From a bacterium (GTDB lineage: Bacteria > Chloroflexota > Dormibacteria > UBA8260 > Bog-877): a DNA stretch of 7,046 nt. Where the stretch lies: NCBI GenBank assembly GCA_021817025.1, contig JAKAWF010000171.1, positions 1 to 7,046 of the forward strand. The letters run 5' to 3'. The notes under the pieces are model-generated. The model made no database searches. It was not told the origin of the DNA and was given only the letters and a program-made list of their open reading frames with translations. Shown here piece after piece: positions 1-6,144 of this stretch (positions are counted from its first letter, which is position 1; the number at the start of each line of letters is the position of its first letter). Made by a program: the position numbers and the translations under genes.

Positions 1-105
1 GGCGTCCCGGTCCCGAGCCGCGATCCCGGGGGCAAGCTCACGCCTGGCGAAGTCCCGGACTGTCGCCTCGAACTGCCGATGCTCGTCGCTGAGGTCCAGC
101 TCCAC
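1..105 (-). CDS. Acyl-CoA dehydrogenase, N-terminal fragment (cut by window edge)
   Basis: The first 35 codons of a gene that runs out of the left edge. Read from a GTG at 105, the peptide begins MELDLSDEHRQFEATVRDFA and continues RRELAPG. This is the typical opening helix of flavin-dependent acyl-CoA dehydrogenases (a 'L(S/T)-E/D-E-x-R/Q ... VRDFARREL.P' pattern), which oxidise acyl-CoA thioesters to the 2-enoyl-CoA with FAD and pass electrons to electron-transfer flavoprotein. The GTG is chosen because it places the conserved helix at the usual distance from the N-terminus and because no other start codon occurs in frame for at least 30 nt upstream. It begins 5 nt after the stop of the aldehyde dehydrogenase, so the two are very likely co-transcribed and translationally coupled; I see no strong Shine-Dalgarno. 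Substrate class (short-chain, branched, glutaryl) cannot be judged because the FAD- and base-bearing regions lie outside the window. Confidence 0.8.
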   Translation of the reverse strand, partial: MELDLSDEHRQFEATVRDFARRELAPGIAARDRDA

Positions 106-110
106 CCCGG

Positions 111-1619
111 CTAACTCGGCTCGGTGTCGATCTGGGCGCGCTGCAGATGGCCGGAGTAGTCGATGTAGACCGTCTTCCACTCGGTGAACTCGTCGAAGGC
201 GGTGGGGCCGGCCTCGCGGTGCCCGTTGCCGGTCCACTTGGTGCCCCCGAAGGGCAGCTGAATCTCAGCGCCGATGGTGGGGGCGTTGACGTAGACGATC
301 CCCGCCTCCAGCCGATCCACGGCCTGGAAGGCCCGCGCCAGATCCCTGGTGTAAATGGACAAGGACAGACCGTATCGAGTGCCGTTGGCGATCCGGATCG
401 TGTCGTCTAAGTCGGCCGCCGGGATCACCGCCAGGGTGGGTCCGAAAATCTCCTCCTGGGCGATCCGCATCTCCGGTTTGACGTCCGCGAACACGGTCGG
501 CCGGTAGAAGTTCCCCTCTCCAAGCGAGCCCTCGGCGGCGATGCTGCCTCCCACCAGCAGGCGGGCGGACTCCTGCTGTCCGATCTCCGTGTAGGCGTGG
601 ATCCGCTTCAGCTGAGTCTGGTTGATCACCGGCCCCACATCGGTCGCGGGGTCGAGCCCGTCACCCAGGCGAAGCTTCGAAACGCGTCCCAGGAGCTGCT
701 CGGTGAAGGCCTCCAGCACCGGGGCTTCGACGATCAGGCGTGAGGTGGCGGTGCAGCGCTGCCCAGCGGTTCCGAAGGCCCCCCAGAGAGCGCCATCGAC
801 GGCCAGCTCAAGGTCCGCGTCCGCGGTCACAACCATCGCATTCTTGCCCCCCAGCTCCAGGGAGACCCGCTTGCCCAGCCGGCCGCACGTGCTGGCGATC
901 TGCTGACCCACCTCCACCGACCCTGTGAAGGAGATCGCTCGCACCGCCGAGTTCGCGACCAGCGGTGCCCCACACTCCTCGCCGTAGCCGGTGACCAGAT
1001 TGAGGACCCCCGCCGGCAGGCCCGCCTCGATCAGGATCTCGGCCAGCCGGATGGCCACCAAGGGGGTGTCCTCGGCGGGCTTGAAGACCACCGCGTTGCC
1101 CGCCAGCAGCGCCGGCATCAGCTTCCAGCACGGGATCGCCATCGGAAAGTTCCAGGGAGTGATGCAGCCCACCACCCCGATCGGCACCCGCTCGGTGAAG
1201 CAGCGCTTGTCGCGCAGCTCGCTCGGCACCACCTCCCCGACTGGGTTGCGCCCCTGCCCGGCCATGTACTTGGCCATGTCGATGCCTTCCTGGACATCTC
1301 CCCTGGCCTCGGTGAGGACCTTGCCCATCTCCCGGGTCATCAGGCGAGCCAGCTCCTCCTTGCGCTCCTCGAGCAGGCGCCCTGCCCTCGCGATCACCTC
1401 CGAGCGTCCCGGCATGGGGGTGCGTGCCCAGCCGGGCTGAGCCGCCACCGCCGCCGAGACAGCGTCGTCGACGTCAGTCTGGGAGCTGCGCGCGAAGTGG
1501 CCCAGGACCTCACTGCGGCGAGCCGGATTGACCGAGTCGAAGGTCTCGCCGCCGCGGGCGGCCCGCCACTCGCCGGCGATCAGGTTGCCGTACGTGCGCG
1601 CCGACTCTGCGCCGCTCAT
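111..1619 (-). CDS. NAD(P)-dependent aldehyde dehydrogenase (semialdehyde dehydrogenase-like)
   Basis: A full-length 502-residue ALDH-superfamily enzyme that oxidises an aldehyde to the acid with NAD(P)+. Visible motifs are PWNFP (155-159, with Asn157 in the oxyanion hole), FKPAE (179-183, cofactor-binding Lys180), FTGS (231-234), LELGGK with general base Glu255, GQRCT with catalytic Cys289, EEIFGP (389-394), and the C-terminal LPFGG segment near 455-459. Length and motif spacing are normal. The EIQLPFGG segment and the tail [18 protein letters not shown] suggest the semialdehyde dehydrogenase branch (succinate-, glutarate- or 2-oxoglutarate-semialdehyde type) more than benzaldehyde or betaine-aldehyde enzymes, but this is inference. 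The ATG lies inside an ATGA overlap with the upstream aminotransferase stop (1616-1619) and has no clear ribosome binding site of its own, so translation is probably coupled. The likely substrate is the semialdehyde made by that aminotransferase. An acyl-CoA dehydrogenase follows 5 nt downstream. Confidence 0.93.
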   Translation of the reverse strand: MSGAESARTYGNLIAGEWRAARGGETFDSVNPARRSEVLGHFARSSQTDVDDAVSAAVAAQPGWARTPMPGRSEVIARAGRLLEERKEELARLMTREMGKVLTEARGDVQEGIDMAKYMAGQGRNPVGEVVPSELRDKRCFTERVPIGVVGCITPWNFPMAIPCWKLMPALLAGNAVVFKPAEDTPLVAIRLAEILIEAGLPAGVLNLVTGYGEECGAPLVANSAVRAISFTGSVEVGQQIASTCGRLGKRVSLELGGKNAMVVTADADLELAVDGALWGAFGTAGQRCTATSRLIVEAPVLEAFTEQLLGRVSKLRLGDGLDPATDVGPVINQTQLKRIHAYTEIGQQESARLLVGGSIAAEGSLGEGNFYRPTVFADVKPEMRIAQEEIFGPTLAVIPAADLDDTIRIANGTRYGLSLSIYTRDLARAFQAVDRLEAGIVYVNAPTIGAEIQLPFGGTKWTGNGHREAGPTAFDEFTEWKTVYIDYSGHLQRAQIDTEPS

Positions 1620-2956
1620 GACCGGTGTCCGCCGCGGAGCACGGCGCCCTCGAGGGTCTCCAGCGCTTGCTCGAGCTCCGGGTCGCTGATGGTCAGCGGT
1701 GGGATCAGCCGAATCACGTTGTCATCAATGCCACACCCCAGGACCAGCAGCCCGCGGTCGAGGCAGGCGGACCGAATCGCCTCCACCCGCTCGGCGTCGG
1801 GCAGCCCGGCGCTGTCCAGGAACTCCAGCCCGATCATCGCCCCGCGCCCGCGCACGTCCGCCGGTCCGCCCACCTGCTGCTGCCAGCCCTGGGCCCGGCT
1901 GGTGACCCTGTCGCCGATCTCCGTGGCCCGCTGCAGCAGCCCGTCGCGTTCGATCACATCCAGCGTCGCCACCACCGCCGCGCACGAGACCGCGTTGCCG
2001 CCGAAGGTGGATCCGTGGGAGCCCGCGGGCCACTCCCGCATCAACTCGCCGCGGGCCACGATCGCCGCGATGGGCAGGCCGTTGCCGAGAGCCTTGGCCA
2101 GGGTCACCACATCCGGGACCACTCCGTCGTGGTCGCTGGCCAGCCACCGGCCGGTGCGCCCCACCCCGGTCTGAACCTCGTCGAAGATCAGCACGATCCC
2201 GTGCTGGTCGGCGATCCTGCGCAGGTTGGCCAGGAAGCCCGCCGGCGGCACCACGTAGCCGCCCTCGCCCTGAATCGGCTCGACCAGGATGGCGGCCACC
2301 TCCTCGGCCGGCACCACGTGCTTGAAGAGCCGCTCGAGCTCGACCCCGGCCGCGATCGGGCAGGGTTCGTCGGCGGGGTGATCACAATTGCGAAAGCAGT
2401 AGGGATAGGGCGTGGTGTAGACCCCCGGCAGCAGCGGCGTGTATCCCTCCCGATAGTGGACCTTGCTAGTGGTCACGCTGACCGCCCCCAAGGTGCGCCC
2501 GTGGAAACCCCCGGTGAAGCAGATGATCCCCTGCCGGTGGGTCGCCCTGCGGGCCAGCTTGAGGGCGCCCTCCACCACCTCCGCTCCGGAGTTGGCGAAG
2601 AAGACGGTGTCCAGGGGGTCCGGGCAGATGGCCGCCACCCGCTCCGCCGCCTCGGTCAGGCGGACATGCTCAGTCACCACCGAGGTGTGCCAGTAGCTGT
2701 CCACCTGCCGGTGCACCGCCCGGACCACATCGGGATGACGGTGCCCCAGCGACGTGACCGCGATGCCGCAGCCGAAGTCAAGGTAGCGTCGGCCGTCGAC
2801 ATCGATCAGGAACGAGCCGTCGGCGTCATGCACCACCAGGTCCGTGTAGCGCGAGTAAACTCCCGCCACCGACTTGTGATCACGCTCACGCCAACTGGTG
2901 GAGAGCTGAGATTGCTGACCGGTCTGAGTCACCGAACTGGATGTCGTCGCTGCCAT
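1616..2956 (-). CDS. Class III PLP-dependent aminotransferase (GabT-like omega-amino acid transaminase)
   Basis: A 446-residue fold-type I aminotransferase of the class III (GabT/ArgD/ornithine) family, which moves an omega-amino group to a 2-oxo acid and releases a semialdehyde. Visible elements are NSGAE (122-126, PLP phosphate), GGFHGRT (149-155, ring-stacking aromatic and His152), VEPIQGEGG (225-233), IFDEVQTGVGRTG with Asp259 contacting the pyridine nitrogen, TLAKALGNG with Schiff-base Lys288, and GSTFGGN (315-321). The first ~23 residues are polar and Ser/Thr/Gln-rich and precede the conserved core. The ATG start is supported by a strong GAGGAGGT ribosome binding site. Downstream it overlaps the aldehyde dehydrogenase by 4 nt, giving a transaminase-dehydrogenase pair as in GABA, 5-aminovalerate, beta-alanine or putrescine breakdown. 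The acyl-CoA dehydrogenase after them would fit a C5 route (5-aminovalerate to glutarate) but does not prove it. Residues 184-199 hold three cysteines and a histidine. I do not assign gabT firmly because substrate specificity is not readable. Confidence 0.92.
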   Translation of the reverse strand: MAATTSSSVTQTGQQSQLSTSWRERDHKSVAGVYSRYTDLVVHDADGSFLIDVDGRRYLDFGCGIAVTSLGHRHPDVVRAVHRQVDSYWHTSVVTEHVRLTEAAERVAAICPDPLDTVFFANSGAEVVEGALKLARRATHRQGIICFTGGFHGRTLGAVSVTTSKVHYREGYTPLLPGVYTTPYPYCFRNCDHPADEPCPIAAGVELERLFKHVVPAEEVAAILVEPIQGEGGYVVPPAGFLANLRRIADQHGIVLIFDEVQTGVGRTGRWLASDHDGVVPDVVTLAKALGNGLPIAAIVARGELMREWPAGSHGSTFGGNAVSCAAVVATLDVIERDGLLQRATEIGDRVTSRAQGWQQQVGGPADVRGRGAMIGLEFLDSAGLPDAERVEAIRSACLDRGLLVLGCGIDDNVIRLIPPLTISDPELEQALETLEGAVLRGGHRS

Positions 2957-2961
2957 TCCAA

Positions 2962-2969
2962 ACCTCCTC
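2962..2969 (-). promoter_or_regulatory. Shine-Dalgarno of the aminotransferase gene
   Basis: GAGGAGGT on the minus strand, 5 nt before the ATG at 2956: a near-perfect match to the anti-SD of 16S rRNA. It fixes the start. It is abutted on its 5' side by a small hairpin and has a potential antisense partner in an upstream hairpin loop (3006-3012). Confidence 0.85.
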
Positions 2970-3091
2970 GGCCAAGGGCCGATGAACGCTTACGCTGGGG
3001 GCGGGAAGGTTCTGAACCCGCCCCACGGAGCCGGCTAGAGCCGAGCCAGCGGCCGGGGGGGCGGCAGGCCGTTGGCATCCCACCAACGGCC
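2969..3091 (-). promoter_or_regulatory. Structured 5' leader of the aminotransferase operon (candidate cis-regulatory RNA)
   Basis: Four consecutive hairpins can be drawn on the minus-strand transcript. They are 3067-3091 (9 bp perfect stem, 7-nt loop), 3030-3050 (7 bp with one G-U, 7-nt loop), 2998-3024 (8 bp perfect GC stem, 11-nt loop) and 2969-2981 (5 bp stem, 3-nt loop, directly abutting the Shine-Dalgarno). The loop of the 2998-3024 hairpin contains GAACCUU, which can pair with the Shine-Dalgarno region (2960-2966). That would form a pseudoknot able to block ribosome binding. I do not recognise a known riboswitch class. Structured leaders are easy to draw in GC-rich DNA, so function is inferred, not shown. 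Confidence 0.35.
3067..3091. repeat. Perfect 9-bp inverted repeat with 7-nt loop
   Basis: GGCCGTTGG (3067-3075) and CCAACGGCC (3083-3091) are exact reverse complements around a 7-nt spacer. On the minus strand the hairpin is followed by a C-rich run, not a U tract, so it is not a classical intrinsic terminator. It could be the first element of the leader structure, an operator-like palindrome for a regulator of the downstream operon, or a weak terminator of the upstream one. Confidence 0.6.
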
Positions 3092-3252
3092 GAGTTTGGC
3101 TGACCCCATGAGCCTGAACGGTACAGCTTTATGGGCCGTGCCTGCGCCGCCGGCAGGGATGCGCAGCCGAGCGCTCAGACCATCGGCGTCACGCGCCCGC
3201 CCCACCGCAGTCTGGCGGCCCCCACCCGCGACCGCGGCCGGGGAGCCGCCGG

Positions 3253-3269
3253 CGGCCGCCCTTCGGCCG
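3253..3269 (-). terminator. GC hairpin after the membrane-protein gene (weak terminator candidate)
   Basis: A 6-bp CGGCCG/CGGCCG stem with a 5-nt loop lies about 55 nt past the membrane-protein stop. No U tract follows on the minus strand. It could be a U-less terminator, but similar GC palindromes are expected by chance in such DNA. Confidence 0.2.
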
Positions 3270-3324
3270 GCGCTCGGGCCGACTCCGGGACGGGCCGCAG
3301 CGCAGCCGGCGATCGCGGCGACCG

Positions 3325-4200
3325 TCAGGCGGGAGCGGCGATCGCCAGGACCGCCGCCGCCAGGACCACGAAGACCATGAATGAACCCCGCTGGCGCGGC
3401 ACCCCCTGGGCGGCGATCCCGGTGAGCCCGTACCAGCCCATCAGCATCGCCACCGGCAGCAGCGGTCCCGGCACCTGCAGCCGCGCCACCAGGATCGCCG
3501 CCACCGCCGTCAACAGCGCCACCAGAGCCGCCCTCTCCCAGGCCACCGCCCAGGGATTTCCCTCCAGCCTGATCAGTCTGAAGGATGGGATCAAACCTCC
3601 CAGGCCGACCCCCAGGGCCAGCAGCGGGAGCGGAGTGCCAGCTCCCAGCGCCACCACGAAGTAGGCGACCGGCACCGTGATCACCAGGGCCGCCAGCACG
3701 GTCGACCCCCACTCCGGGACCCGGGCTCGAGAGTCGCCGCCATCCAGCCACGGGCAAAGGGTGAGCACCAGCAAGAGCCAGCCCGGCGTCAGGACCGTCC
3801 AGGGCAGGCCGGGATTGGTGGCCAAAGCCAGCGAGGCGGAGGCGAGGGCCGCCACGGGCAGGAGCGCTGGCTCCATGCCGCTCAGCCAGGCCGGCGACGA
3901 CAGCGAGGGCCAGCGCGGCAGGACCGAACGCAGCGCCAGCAGATAGCAGGCGAGCGCGCCCAGATCCAGAGCCACCGCCGCCGGCAGGGCGACCATGCCC
4001 ATCCCGGCCATCCCCACCACCGCCGCCGCCGCCAAGGCGAAAGGCACCACCCGAGGCGGCCCCAGATGGGAGACGGGGTCCGTCACCAACGGGCTGTCGA
4101 TCAGGCCTGTCCCTGCCTGCTGACGCAGCGCGGCGGCTCCCGCGGGACGTCGGCTCACCGCGGCAGCATCCCCGAGTTGTCCACTGCCACCTGTGGACAT
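3325..4200 (-). CDS. Polytopic membrane protein of unknown function
   Basis: 291 residues, about 8-9 predicted membrane helices by eye: roughly 51-71, 72-92, 110-127, 133-151, 167-186, 188-205, 222-239, 243-264 and 273-290, with short Arg/Pro/Gly-rich connecting loops. I recognise no family motif. The repeated hydrophobic blocks separated by charged turns make this frame, rather than the overlapping shadow frames, the real one. The first ~50 residues are polar and look cytoplasmic. The ATG at 4200 is the furthest upstream, but its only ribosome binding site (GGAG) sits 13 nt away, so a start further in (for example GTG or TTG codons around residues 15 or 39-52) is possible. The gene follows the cupin by 74 nt, in the same direction, and ends the GDP-mannose block. 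A role in exporting or assembling a mannose-containing lipid or glycan is a guess from context only. It lacks the large soluble domain expected of most GT-C glycosyltransferases. Confidence 0.7.
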   Translation of the reverse strand: MSTGGSGQLGDAAAVSRRPAGAAALRQQAGTGLIDSPLVTDPVSHLGPPRVVPFALAAAAVVGMAGMGMVALPAAVALDLGALACYLLALRSVLPRWPSLSSPAWLSGMEPALLPVAALASASLALATNPGLPWTVLTPGWLLLVLTLCPWLDGGDSRARVPEWGSTVLAALVITVPVAYFVVALGAGTPLPLLALGVGLGGLIPSFRLIRLEGNPWAVAWERAALVALLTAVAAILVARLQVPGPLLPVAMLMGWYGLTGIAAQGVPRQRGSFMVFVVLAAAVLAIAAPA

Positions 4201-4218
4201 TGTGGATTGGGAACTCCG

Positions 4219-4241
4219 CCCCGTCTCACCCAGGCCCTCCC
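4219..4241 (-). other. Canonical G-quadruplex pattern upstream of the membrane-protein gene
   Basis: On the minus strand (and so in the mRNA) four runs of at least three G (4239-4241, 4235-4237, 4229-4231, 4219-4222) are separated by loops of 1, 3 and 6 nt, satisfying the G3N1-7 rule. It lies in the cupin/membrane-protein spacer, ending 18 nt before the ATG. The surrounding spacer is purine-rich on this strand. Whether it folds or affects translation is unknown. Confidence 0.5.
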
Positions 4242-4274
4242 ATCACCAGCCTCCATCCCTTCCCGGCCAGGCTC

Positions 4275-4664
4275 CTATCGATCGGCGGTCCCGACCCGCC
4301 CGTACCGATCCCGCAACCGGACCACGTCGTCCAGTTCGGGGGTCGACACCTCGCAGAGCTCCACCGGCTGGGTGACGGCACGCATGCGGTGACGCTGGTG
4401 GGGCAGTATCCTCTGGCTCTCGCCCGGCTGCAGGCGGTGGACGACGAGGTTGCCATCGGCGTCGTCGAGCTCCAGCTCCAGCTCCCCTGTGAGCACCCAG
4501 ATCGCCTCGTCCTTGCGTTCGTGGTACTGGAGGCTGAGCTGCTCCCCGGCGTCAATGTGGAGGATCTTGCCAGCGTACCTGTCGGTGACGACAAACCAGA
4601 CCTCGAAACCCCACGGCTTCTCCACTCGCTTCCCCGCCGCAGGGGCAGGCTCAGCCACGGGCAT
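4275..4664 (-). CDS. Small cupin protein, mannose-6-phosphate isomerase (type II)-like
   Basis: 129 residues forming one cupin barrel. The sequence matches the C-terminal isomerase domain of bifunctional ManC/AlgA enzymes: EKPWGFEVW (15-23), DAGEQLSLQYH (38-48), a GEL turn after the first strand pair (60-62), RILPHQRHRM (85-94), and the closing VEL.EVSTPELDDVVRLRDRYGR (101-123). In that family the domain interconverts fructose-6-P and mannose-6-P with a bound metal. Here the usual HHH...E metal cluster reads H48-E-R-K-D-E53, with His92 retained: first His, Glu and last His are kept but the HxH pair is broken (Arg50). Related free-standing cupins with an 'YHxxKDE' signature exist, so it could be an isomerase or a sugar-binding/epimerase-like cupin. 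It starts inside the end of the mutase gene (14-nt overlap) without a clear Shine-Dalgarno of its own, implying translational coupling. Confidence 0.82.
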   Translation of the reverse strand: MPVAEPAPAAGKRVEKPWGFEVWFVVTDRYAGKILHIDAGEQLSLQYHERKDEAIWVLTGELELELDDADGNLVVHRLQPGESQRILPHQRHRMRAVTQPVELCEVSTPELDDVVRLRDRYGRVGTADR

Positions 4665-6111
4665 CGGCGTCGCCGATCACGCCCAGCTCGGCCTCGAAAT
4701 CGTCGAGCAGCCGCTGGACCCGCGCCGGATCGGTGGACTCGCAGTAGACCCTCATCAAGGGCTCGGTGCCCGACATCCGCACCAGCACCCATGAGTCCTC
4801 GCCCAACCAGTACTTGTAGCCGTCATCGGAGCGGGTCTCGGTGATTGGTTCAGCGCCGATCCGCTCCGGCGGCGAGACCTTGATCCGGTGGATCAGACGC
4901 TCCCGCACCCGGGGGTACTCCTCGCGCTGGAAACGATGGTCGCGCCGCGCGTAGGCGTGGGGCCCGACCAGCGCCGAGACCTCGCGGCGGAGCTCGGCCA
5001 GCGACCGGCCGGTCATGGCGATCATCTCGGCGAACATCAGGCCGCTGAGAATCCCGTCGCGCTCCGGGATGTGCCCGCGGAAGCCGAACCCTCCCGACTC
5101 CTCCGCCCCCATCATCGCGTCGAGCTCGCGCATCCTGGGCCCGAGGTACTTGAAGCCCACCGGGAGCTCCTCCACCGCGAGCCCGTAGCGCCGGCCCAGG
5201 ATGTCAAGTCGCCTGGTCATGGTCAGGGAGCGCACCACCGGCCCCCGCCAGCCGCGGTTCTGGCAGAGGTGCCAGAGCAGCAGCGTCGCGACCTCCAGCT
5301 GATCGACGAAGGCCCCGGTGCCGTCGATGATGCCAACCCGGTCCGCGTCCCCGTCATTGGCGATGCCGAGGTCAAAGTCCCCGGCTGAAAGCCGCCGGAT
5401 CGCCTCCTCCAGGTTGACCGCGATCGGCTCGGGGTGCATCCCACCGAACCCGGGGTTGCGCTCCCAATGGAGCTGCTCGACATGGGTGGCTCCACCCTCC
5501 ACGATGTCCCGCACATAGCCGGCCCCGGAGCCGTACATGGGATCGTGGAGAATCCGCAGGCCCGCCCCCCGGACAGCGTCGAGGTCCAGCAGCCTGCCCA
5601 GCTGAGCGCGGTAGGCGGGACGAGGGTCCACCATCTCCACCAGCCCCTGGGCGATAGCCTCGTCGATGGGCATCTCGCGCACCAGGTCGCCGGCCAGCAC
5701 CCGATGCACCTCCTCCTCCAGCTCCGAGATGATCTCGGGAGAGGCTGAGCCGCCGTACTCGGGCTTGTACTTGAGTCCGTTGAACTCGGGAGGATTGTGG
5801 CTGGCGGTCACGACCACCCCGCCCAGGGAGCCGCTGTCCACCACCATCCAGGCGGCTGCCTGGGTCGGGCAGGGCCGGTCCAGGAGCAGCACCGGCCGGG
5901 CGTTGGCCGCCAGCACCCGCGCCACCTCCCGGGCGAACAGCTCGGCGGAGAAGCGGGTGTCGTGCCCGACGACCACCCTGCCCTCCTTGGGTCTGGAGCT
6001 CAGGTACTGCGCCACCGCCTGGCTCACCACTCGCACGTTGGCGTACGTGAAGTCGTCAGCGACCACCCCACGCCAGCCGTCCGTGCCGAAACTGATCTCA
6101 GGTGCCGCCAC
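4651..6111 (-). CDS. Phosphomannomutase / phosphoglucomutase (alpha-D-phosphohexomutase family)
   Basis: 486 residues with all four domains of the alpha-D-phosphohexomutase superfamily, which moves phosphate between C6 and C1 of a hexose through a phosphoserine. Visible are FGTDGWRG (8-15), the active-site loop TASHNPPEFNG with Ser104, the Mg2+ loop DGDADR (253-258), the sugar-selecting loop EESGGFGF (337-344) followed by GHIPERDG (346-353), and the phosphate-binding RMSGTEP (445-451). The start is a GTG at 6111, set by an AAGGAGGTG ribosome binding site and a normal distance to the first motif. Mannose versus glucose preference is not decidable from sequence; the EESGG loop differs from the GEMSGH/GEESGH loop of Pseudomonas-type PMM/PGM. 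Its place between the guanylyltransferase (87 nt upstream) and the isomerase-like cupin (14-nt overlap) favours mannose-1-phosphate formation. No truncation or missing catalytic residue. Confidence 0.92.
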   Translation of the reverse strand: MAAPEISFGTDGWRGVVADDFTYANVRVVSQAVAQYLSSRPKEGRVVVGHDTRFSAELFAREVARVLAANARPVLLLDRPCPTQAAAWMVVDSGSLGGVVVTASHNPPEFNGLKYKPEYGGSASPEIISELEEEVHRVLAGDLVREMPIDEAIAQGLVEMVDPRPAYRAQLGRLLDLDAVRGAGLRILHDPMYGSGAGYVRDIVEGGATHVEQLHWERNPGFGGMHPEPIAVNLEEAIRRLSAGDFDLGIANDGDADRVGIIDGTGAFVDQLEVATLLLWHLCQNRGWRGPVVRSLTMTRRLDILGRRYGLAVEELPVGFKYLGPRMRELDAMMGAEESGGFGFRGHIPERDGILSGLMFAEMIAMTGRSLAELRREVSALVGPHAYARRDHRFQREEYPRVRERLIHRIKVSPPERIGAEPITETRSDDGYKYWLGEDSWVLVRMSGTEPLMRVYCESTDPARVQRLLDDFEAELGVIGDADARG

Positions 6112-6115
6112 AGCC

Positions 6116-6124
6116 CACCTCCTT
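6116..6124 (-). promoter_or_regulatory. Shine-Dalgarno of the phosphomannomutase gene
   Basis: AAGGAGGTG on the minus strand, 4 nt before the GTG at 6111. It decides the GTG start. Its 5' end overlaps the palindrome CTTGGCCAAG (6122-6131), and the block CTTGGCCAAGGAGGT is nearly the same as that in front of the aminotransferase. Confidence 0.85.
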
Positions 6125-6144
6125 GGCCAAGTTTGGACGTCGCA

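Larger units (their letters stand above)
2957..3324 (-). other. Non-coding gap between the two gene blocks; leader of the aminotransferase operon
   Basis: 368 nt without a convincing gene. A minus-strand frame stays open across part of it (to 3035), but only as the continuation of a shadow frame of the membrane-protein gene, and its translation is Gly/Ala/Arg/Pro-rich without domain character. The part nearest the membrane-protein stop (about 3181-3324) is extremely GC-rich and holds short inverted repeats. A less GC-rich stretch at about 3105-3135 (minus strand around CCCATAAAGCTGTACC) is the most likely place for a promoter; a TANNNT hexamer (TACCGT, 3118-3123) is there, but I find no matching -35, so I do not call it. 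From 3091 to the start codon the minus strand is occupied by successive hairpins, described separately. Confidence 0.75.

Noticed and set aside
2998..3024. tRNA T-arm-like sequence (GGTTCAGAACC on the minus strand)
   Set aside because: The loop does not fit the T-loop rule (TTCRA fails at the fifth position), the stem continues into an 8-bp GC hairpin with an 11-nt loop, and no acceptor, D or anticodon arms are found nearby.
2969..3091. Known riboswitch classes (c-di-GMP, glycine, TPP, cobalamin, SAM) in the aminotransferase leader
   Set aside because: A GGGATGCCAACGGCC segment faintly recalls the c-di-GMP-I core, but the partner elements are absent; no conserved core of the other classes was found.
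1625..3103. Long plus-strand open frame (492 codons) opposite the whole aminotransferase gene
   Set aside because: It is the mirror of a GC-rich codon pattern: translation is rich in Arg, Gly, His, Pro and Ala, with no domain, and the opposite strand encodes a complete enzyme with all catalytic residues.
3118..3123. TACCGT hexamer as -10 box of the aminotransferase promoter
   Set aside because: No -35-like hexamer at 16-18 nt upstream; the match to TANNNT alone is too common.
3035..3757. Minus-strand open frame of 240 codons running from the membrane-protein gene into the gap
   Set aside because: It overlaps the membrane-protein gene out of frame for most of its length and is Gly/Ala-rich low complexity; the overlapping frame has clear membrane helices. 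The tail in the gap has no domain character.
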